From Acetobacteraceae bacterium (lineage in GTDB: Bacteria > Pseudomonadota > Alphaproteobacteria > Acetobacterales > Acetobacteraceae): a DNA stretch of 9,777 nucleotides. The notes beneath the pieces were generated by a model. It had not been told where the DNA came from, made no database searches, and was given only the letters and a program-made list of their open reading frames with translations. This document shows, one piece after another, positions 6,203-9,777 of the stretch. The DNA lies in contig DAICYU010000102.1 of assembly GCA_027311485.1 (NCBI GenBank), positions 1 through 9,777 of the forward strand. The letters run 5' to 3'. The position numbers were made by a program, and so were the translations under genes. Positions within the stretch are counted from its first letter, which is position 1. Each line of letters starts with the position of its first letter.

Positions 6203-8281
6203 ATGAAGTCTGCCCGCCTTGCCGTCGATATCGGCGGCACGTTCACCGATCTTGCCCTGGAACAGGATGGCAGGCGCACCACCGCGAAAGTGCTGACCAC
6301 CCCGGCCGCGCCGGAGCAAGGGGTCATGGCCGGTGTGCGCACCATCACCCAGGCCGCCGGTATCGCACCGTCGGACATCGCACTGATCATCCACGGCACC
6401 ACCCTGGCCACCAATGCGGTGATCGAGCGTAAAGGCGCCCGCACCGCGCTGATCACCACCGAAGGCTTCCGCGACGTGATCGCGATGGGCAACGAAAGCC
6501 GTTACGATCAGTACGACCTGAATATCGTGCTGCCGGAGCCCCTGGTGCCGCGCCATCTGCGCCTGCCGGTGCCGGAACGGTTGGACAATACCGGCAAGGT
6601 CCTGCGCCCGCTGGACGAGGCCGCGCTGCGGGCGCTGATCCCGGTGCTGCGACAGGAAAACGTCGAAAGCATCGCCGTCGGCCTGCTGCACGCCTTCGTC
6701 AACCCGGTGCATGAGCGGCGCATCCAGGCCGTCCTGCAGCAGGAACTGCCGGATATTCCGGTGTCGCTGTCGGCCGACGTGTCCCCCGAAATGCGCGAAT
6801 GGGAACGGTTCTCCACCACCGTCGCCAATGCCTACGTGCAGCCGATGATGGCGCGCTACCTGCGCCGGCTGGAAGCCGACCTGCACGCGCTGGGGGCCAC
6901 CGCGCCGCTGTTCCTGATGATGTCCGGCGGCGGACTGACCACGATTGAAACCGCCTGCCGCTTCCCGATCCGCCTGGTGGAAAGCGGCCCGGCCGGCGGC
7001 GCCATCTTTTCCGCCCATATCGCCCGCGAATGCGGGCTGGACAACGTGCTGTCCTTCGACATGGGCGGCACCACGGCGAAAATCTGCCTGATCGACGACT
7101 ACAAGCCGCAAACCGCCCGCACGTTTGAGGTCGCGCGTGTCGGCCGTTTCCGCAAGGGCTCCGGCCTGCCGCTGCGCATTCCAGTCATCGAAATGGTTGA
7201 AATCGGCGCCGGCGGCGGGTCGCTGGCGCATGTCGACCTGATGGGCCGCATCGGCGTCGGACCCGAAAGTGCCGGCGCCGATCCTGGCCCGGCGTGCTAC
7301 GGCCGTGGTGGCACGCACCCGGCCGTCACCGACGCCAATCTGATTCTTGGCCGTTACGATGCTGTCCGTTTCGCTGGCGGTTCAATGCAGCTCGACATCC
7401 CCGCCGCGCACAACGCCCTGCTCGCCGACGTCGGTGCTCGGCTTGGCCTGACCGCCGACATGGCGGCGCTGGGCGTGGTCGAAATGGTCGATGAGAACAT
7501 GGCCAACGCCGCCCGGGTACACGCAATCGAATCCGGTAAGACCTATGATGGCCGCACCATGATCGCCTTCGGCGGCGGCGGTCCGGTGCATGCCTGCCGC
7601 GTGGCGGACAAGATCGGCATACGGCGCATCCTGGTCCCCTCGGGCGCCGGCGTCGGCAGCGCCATCGGCTTCCTGCGCGCCCCGGTGGGATATGAGGTTG
7701 TGCGCAGCCTGTACCAGCGCTTCTCCAGCTTCGACGTCGACGCCGTGAACGCGCTGCTGACGTCGATGCGCGACGAAGCCCTTGCGGTAGTCGAGAAAGG
7801 CAGCTTCGGCGCGCCGGTGACCGAAACCCGCGTCGCGTATATGCGCTATGTCGGACAGGGGCACGAAATCCCGGTCCCGCTGCCGGCACGGGTGCTGCGC
7901 GCGGACGATGTCGGCGCGATCCGCGCCGCCTATGACGTGGAATACGCCAGGTTCTTCGATCGTCCGGTGCCCGGATCGGATGTCGAGATCATGAGCTATG
8001 CCGTGGTCGTGGCAACCGTCGCGGATGCCATGCCGGCAACGCCCGCCACGGATCAGGCCGCGGCCGCTGACGCGCAAGCCACCACGACGCGCCTGGTGCG
8101 GGACACCACCACCGGTGAAGTCTCGGCCTGGGCGATCGTCACCCGCGCTATGGCCGCACCCGGCGTGACGATCGCAGGACCGGCGATCATTCAGGAGGAT
8201 GAAACCTCCACCCTCGTCAGTCCCGGCTGGGTCGCAACCATCAATGCATTCGGCTACATCGACATGGCGAAGGGTGCCTGA
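6203..8281 (+). CDS. hyuA: Hydantoinase/oxoprolinase family subunit A (HyuA, ATP-binding)
   Basis: This 692-residue protein is the ATP-using subunit of the hydantoinase/5-oxoprolinase group, which also contains N-methylhydantoinase, acetophenone carboxylase and caprolactamase. The subunit phosphorylates the carbonyl of a cyclic amide or similar substrate so that the B subunit can complete the reaction. The actin-like ATPase fold is clear: phosphate-1 loop DIGGTFTD at 9-16, HGTTLATNAV at 64-73, MSGGGL at 240-245, ESGPAGG at 260-266, second phosphate loop SFDMGGTTAK at 284-293, EIGAGGGS at 333-340, GADPGPACYGRGG at 358-370, and AFGGGGPVHA at 455-464. The remaining ~190 residues are the C-terminal barrel domain. 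Length and motifs are complete. The ATG is preceded by GAGGA at 6193-6197 with 5-nt spacing. The partner hyuB is not adjacent: a secreted-protein gene lies between. Hydantoin, oxoproline, lactam and ketone substrates cannot be told apart from this sequence. Confidence 0.93.
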   Translation: MKSARLAVDIGGTFTDLALEQDGRRTTAKVLTTPAAPEQGVMAGVRTITQAAGIAPSDIALIIHGTTLATNAVIERKGARTALITTEGFRDVIAMGNESRYDQYDLNIVLPEPLVPRHLRLPVPERLDNTGKVLRPLDEAALRALIPVLRQENVESIAVGLLHAFVNPVHERRIQAVLQQELPDIPVSLSADVSPEMREWERFSTTVANAYVQPMMARYLRRLEADLHALGATAPLFLMMSGGGLTTIETACRFPIRLVESGPAGGAIFSAHIARECGLDNVLSFDMGGTTAKICLIDDYKPQTARTFEVARVGRFRKGSGLPLRIPVIEMVEIGAGGGSLAHVDLMGRIGVGPESAGADPGPACYGRGGTHPAVTDANLILGRYDAVRFAGGSMQLDIPAAHNALLADVGARLGLTADMAALGVVEMVDENMANAARVHAIESGKTYDGRTMIAFGGGGPVHACRVADKIGIRRILVPSGAGVGSAIGFLRAPVGYEVVRSLYQRFSSFDVDAVNALLTSMRDEALAVVEKGSFGAPVTETRVAYMRYVGQGHEIPVPLPARVLRADDVGAIRAAYDVEYARFFDRPVPGSDVEIMSYAVVVATVADAMPATPATDQAAAADAQATTTRLVRDTTTGEVSAWAIVTRAMAAPGVTIAGPAIIQEDETSTLVSPGWVATINAFGYIDMAKGA

Positions 8282-8331
8282 CGTCGATCAATCGTGACGG
8301 CACAATCCAGGCTCCCCGGCGTTACCCGCGC

Positions 8332-8339
8332 AGGAGGAG
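8332..8339 (+). promoter_or_regulatory. Near-perfect Shine-Dalgarno before the secreted-protein gene
   Basis: AGGAGGAG lies 6 nt before the ATG at 8346. It is the strongest ribosome site in the window, fixes that start, and suggests the small protein is made in quantity. Confidence 0.85.
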
Positions 8340-8345
8340 TTTGGA

Positions 8346-8765
8346 ATGAAAGCAATGATGATCGCGGCGCTGGCCGGCGGGCTGGTCGCGCCTGGACTGC
8401 TGGCGCCTGGGCTGCTGACAACCCCGGCGCTGGCGCAGACCTCAAGCCCGCAACAGATGCTGCAAGGCCTGCTGACCGGCAACCAGAGCCAGGATCGCGC
8501 GGTGCGGGATGCCTATGAACGCGGCTACCGCGCCGGGCGGCAGGATGAAGCGCGGATGAATGCGACCAACGGCGGCAACCAGCCATACGACAACGGAAAC
8601 CGCGCCTACAGCGGCCGCAATAACGGGCCCGAAAACCGAAATTACAGCGGCAATGAAAATCGTGGCTACACTGGCACCGACAACAACGGCCCGCGCGGCA
8701 CATACGAGCGAAACGGCGTAAACGGGAACACCCAACCCAATTACAGCCAGAACCGGAACGACTAG
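8346..8765 (+). CDS. Small secreted Asn/Gly-rich protein of unknown function
   Basis: I do not recognise a named family. The 139-residue product starts with a signal peptide: MKAMM, a hydrophobic core to ~24, and TPALA before a likely signal-peptidase I cut after Ala30. Residues ~50-70 form a charged, probably helical stretch DRAVRDAYERGYRAGRQDEAR. The rest, ~71-139, is low-complexity and rich in Asn, Gly, Tyr and Arg, with three copies of NR-x-Y-(S/T)-G (85-90, 97-102, 105-110) and two of NNGP. There is no cysteine, lipobox or membrane anchor, so a soluble periplasmic or released protein is expected. The gene starts 64 nt after hyuA on the same strand with a near-perfect Shine-Dalgarno, so it may share the hyuA transcript; a large hairpin follows its stop. 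Asn codons (AAC/AAT) stand out in this GC-rich region. A role in substrate binding or in the envelope is possible but unsupported. Confidence 0.85.
   Translation: MKAMMIAALAGGLVAPGLLAPGLLTTPALAQTSSPQQMLQGLLTGNQSQDRAVRDAYERGYRAGRQDEARMNATNGGNQPYDNGNRAYSGRNNGPENRNYSGNENRGYTGTDNNGPRGTYERNGVNGNTQPNYSQNRND
8388..8417. repeat. 15-bp tandem duplication within the signal peptide
   Basis: GCGCCTGGACTGCTG (8388-8402) is followed at once by GCGCCTGGGCTGCTG (8403-8417), one base different. In frame this encodes APGLL twice in the hydrophobic core, lengthening the signal peptide by five residues without breaking it. Confidence 0.85.
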
Positions 8766-8786
8766 ACCGGCGTTCCCGACAGGATC

Positions 8787-8833
8787 AATGCGCGGCGATA
8801 CGTGCCGGCCCAGCCGGCGCGCCGCCGCGCATT
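8787..8833. terminator. Large, nearly continuous hairpin after the secreted-protein gene
   Basis: The outer stem pairs AATGCGCGGCG (8787-8797) with CGCCGCGCATT (8823-8833), 11 perfect base pairs. After a small internal loop (ATA at 8798-8800 against C at 8822), 8801-8809 pairs with 8813-8821 (nine pairs, one G-U) around the triloop CCA at 8810-8812. That is about 20 pairs in 47 nt, starting 22 nt after the stop. No T-run follows. It may terminate or attenuate transcription before hyuB, protect the 3' end of the upstream message, or be a REP-like dispersed palindrome. Confidence 0.6.
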
Positions 8834-8911
8834 CAATAGCGTGCCGATGTGCCGGAGCGTGTGTGCCGGCACTGGCAGGCGAGCCACCCCCGGGACGCTA
8901 AACTCCGAGAC

Positions 8912-8939
8912 GCCAGCCTGGGCATGCCAACCTGGGCGT
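8912..8939. repeat. 14-bp tandem repeat upstream of hyuB
   Basis: GCCAGCCTGGGCAT (8912-8925) and GCCAACCTGGGCGT (8926-8939) differ at two positions. The pair ends 68 nt before the hyuB ATG. The 10-bp palindrome GTGCCGGCAC at 8863-8872 lies in the same gap. No promoter boxes are obvious. Confidence 0.65.
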
Positions 8940-9007
8940 CCCAGACTCGCGCTTTCAAACCAACGCGCTATTCTGCCCGTTCCGACGCTAGGGATGACGC
9001 AGAACCC

Positions 9008-9777
9008 ATGTCCCACGAACCGAATGCCCTTGCCCAGATCCACCGCCAGATCATGTGGAACCGCCTGATCGCGGTGGTGGAGGAGCAGGCGCAGATCATG
9101 ATCCGCACCGCGTTCTCCACCACGGTGCGCGAAGCGGGCGACCTGTCCGCCGGCATTTTCGACCTGCACGGGCGCATGATGGCACAGGCGGTGACCGGCA
9201 CACCCGGCCACGTCAATTCGATGGCCGAATCGGTCGGTCACTTCCTGAAGAAGTTCCCCGCCGCCACCATGCGGCCCGGTGACCACTACATCACCAACGA
9301 TCCGTGGCTTGGCACCGGCCACCTGCATGACCTGACTGTCGTCACCCCCGCCTTCCACAACGGCGCCATTGTGGGCCTGTTCGCCAACACCGCGCATGTC
9401 ATCGACATCGGCGGCCTCGGCATGGGGCCGGAAGGCCGGTCGGTGTTCGAGGAAGGCATGTACATCCCGATCGTGAAATGCTTCGATCAGGGCCGGCCGA
9501 ACGAAACTTTCTTCGACATCATCCGCGCCGGTTCCCGCCTGCCGGTGGAGCTGGAAGGCGACATCTACTCGCTGTGCGCCTGCAACGACGCCGGCGCCCG
9601 CCGCCTGACCGAGATGATGGCCGAATTTGAAATGACCAGCCTCGACCCGCTGGCGCAGTTCACTCCGGCCGAGCTTGCCCGCCTCAGCGAGATCGCGCCC
9701 GAGGTTTACGAGCGCGCCAAGCGGCGGATCGACCTGCGCGCGATGGAGCAGGAGCGCGAGGCGTGCGAGGCGTCGCT
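9008..9777 (+). CDS. hyuB: Hydantoinase/oxoprolinase family subunit B (HyuB), N-terminal part (3' end outside window)
   Basis: This is the partner of HyuA, expected to act on the activated substrate in a HyuA-HyuB complex. The frame stays open from the ATG at 9008 to the window end, giving 256 complete codons of a family usually 500-600 residues long. Recognisable family features are SAGIFDLHGRMMAQ (47-60), GTPGHVNSM (64-72), the signature ITNDPWLGTGHLHDLTVVTP (95-114), ANTAHVIDIGG (126-136), and EEGMYIPIVK followed by a ...LEGDI...CNDAGARRL stretch. Asp45, His105/His107 and His130 are candidate metal ligands by comparison with related enzymes (inference). The start is supported by the family-like N-terminus and the lack of an upstream in-frame start nearby. 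The Shine-Dalgarno is weak: AGGG at 8990-8993 is too far away, and an out-of-frame ATG lies at 8994. The gene lies 242 nt after the secreted-protein gene, so it may have its own promoter. Confidence 0.92.
   Translation, partial: MSHEPNALAQIHRQIMWNRLIAVVEEQAQIMIRTAFSTTVREAGDLSAGIFDLHGRMMAQAVTGTPGHVNSMAESVGHFLKKFPAATMRPGDHYITNDPWLGTGHLHDLTVVTPAFHNGAIVGLFANTAHVIDIGGLGMGPEGRSVFEEGMYIPIVKCFDQGRPNETFFDIIRAGSRLPVELEGDIYSLCACNDAGARRLTEMMAEFEMTSLDPLAQFTPAELARLSEIAPEVYERAKRRIDLRAMEQEREACEAS

Noticed and set aside
5880..6206. GTG-started frame with DRHxP repeats overlapping the hyuA ATG by 4 nt
   Set aside because: The repeats follow from the 15-bp DNA period and appear in other frames too. Third codon positions are not GC-biased as in neighbouring genes, and no start signal or domain is seen. 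The ATGA overlap is explained by hyuA's second codon beginning with A.
5900..7318. Long - strand open frame (472 codons) opposite the hyuA start
   Set aside because: It is antisense to well-conserved HyuA motifs and to the 15-bp array, and has no recognisable domain.

Overview
This is a GC-rich window (GC-ending codons dominate every convincing gene) from what looks like an alphaproteobacterium. Acetobacteraceae or another Rhodospirillales lineage is my best guess from protein style and gene content, but nothing here is taxonomically decisive. There is no rRNA, tRNA, insertion sequence, CRISPR array or phage gene that I can see.

Left part (1-2207, + strand): the 3' end of a potassium-sensing operon. 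It holds the C-terminal half of the sensor kinase KdpD, the response regulator KdpE, and, 3 nt further on, a PtsN-like PTS EIIA protein. The EIIA protein is known in other bacteria to contact KdpD, so the three genes form a plausible potassium/PTS control module.

Middle part (2294-3978, - strand): a two-gene unit converging on the kdp genes. A four-helix membrane protein of unknown function overlaps by 4 nt (ATGA) with an AI-2E/PerM-family transporter. Between this unit and the divergent amidase gene lies an array of 25-bp repeats, each holding a short dyad.

Right part (4193-9777, + strand): an amidase-signature hydrolase with an unusual C-terminal extension, a 363-nt gene-free gap with a hairpin and a 15-bp repeat array, then hyuA. 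A small secreted Asn/Gly-rich protein gene follows, then hyuB (cut by the window edge). HyuA and HyuB are the two subunits of ATP-dependent hydantoinase/oxoprolinase-type enzymes, so with the amidase this looks like a catabolic locus for a cyclic or linear amide. The substrate cannot be read from sequence.

The most unusual points are the insertion of a secreted low-complexity protein gene and a large hairpin between hyuA and hyuB, and the short tandem repeats of unrelated sequence (14, 15, 15, 16, 24 and 25 bp) in most of the longer gaps and in two N-terminal coding regions. I see no clearly new defence or mobile system. The novelty is in the regulatory DNA and gene arrangement.
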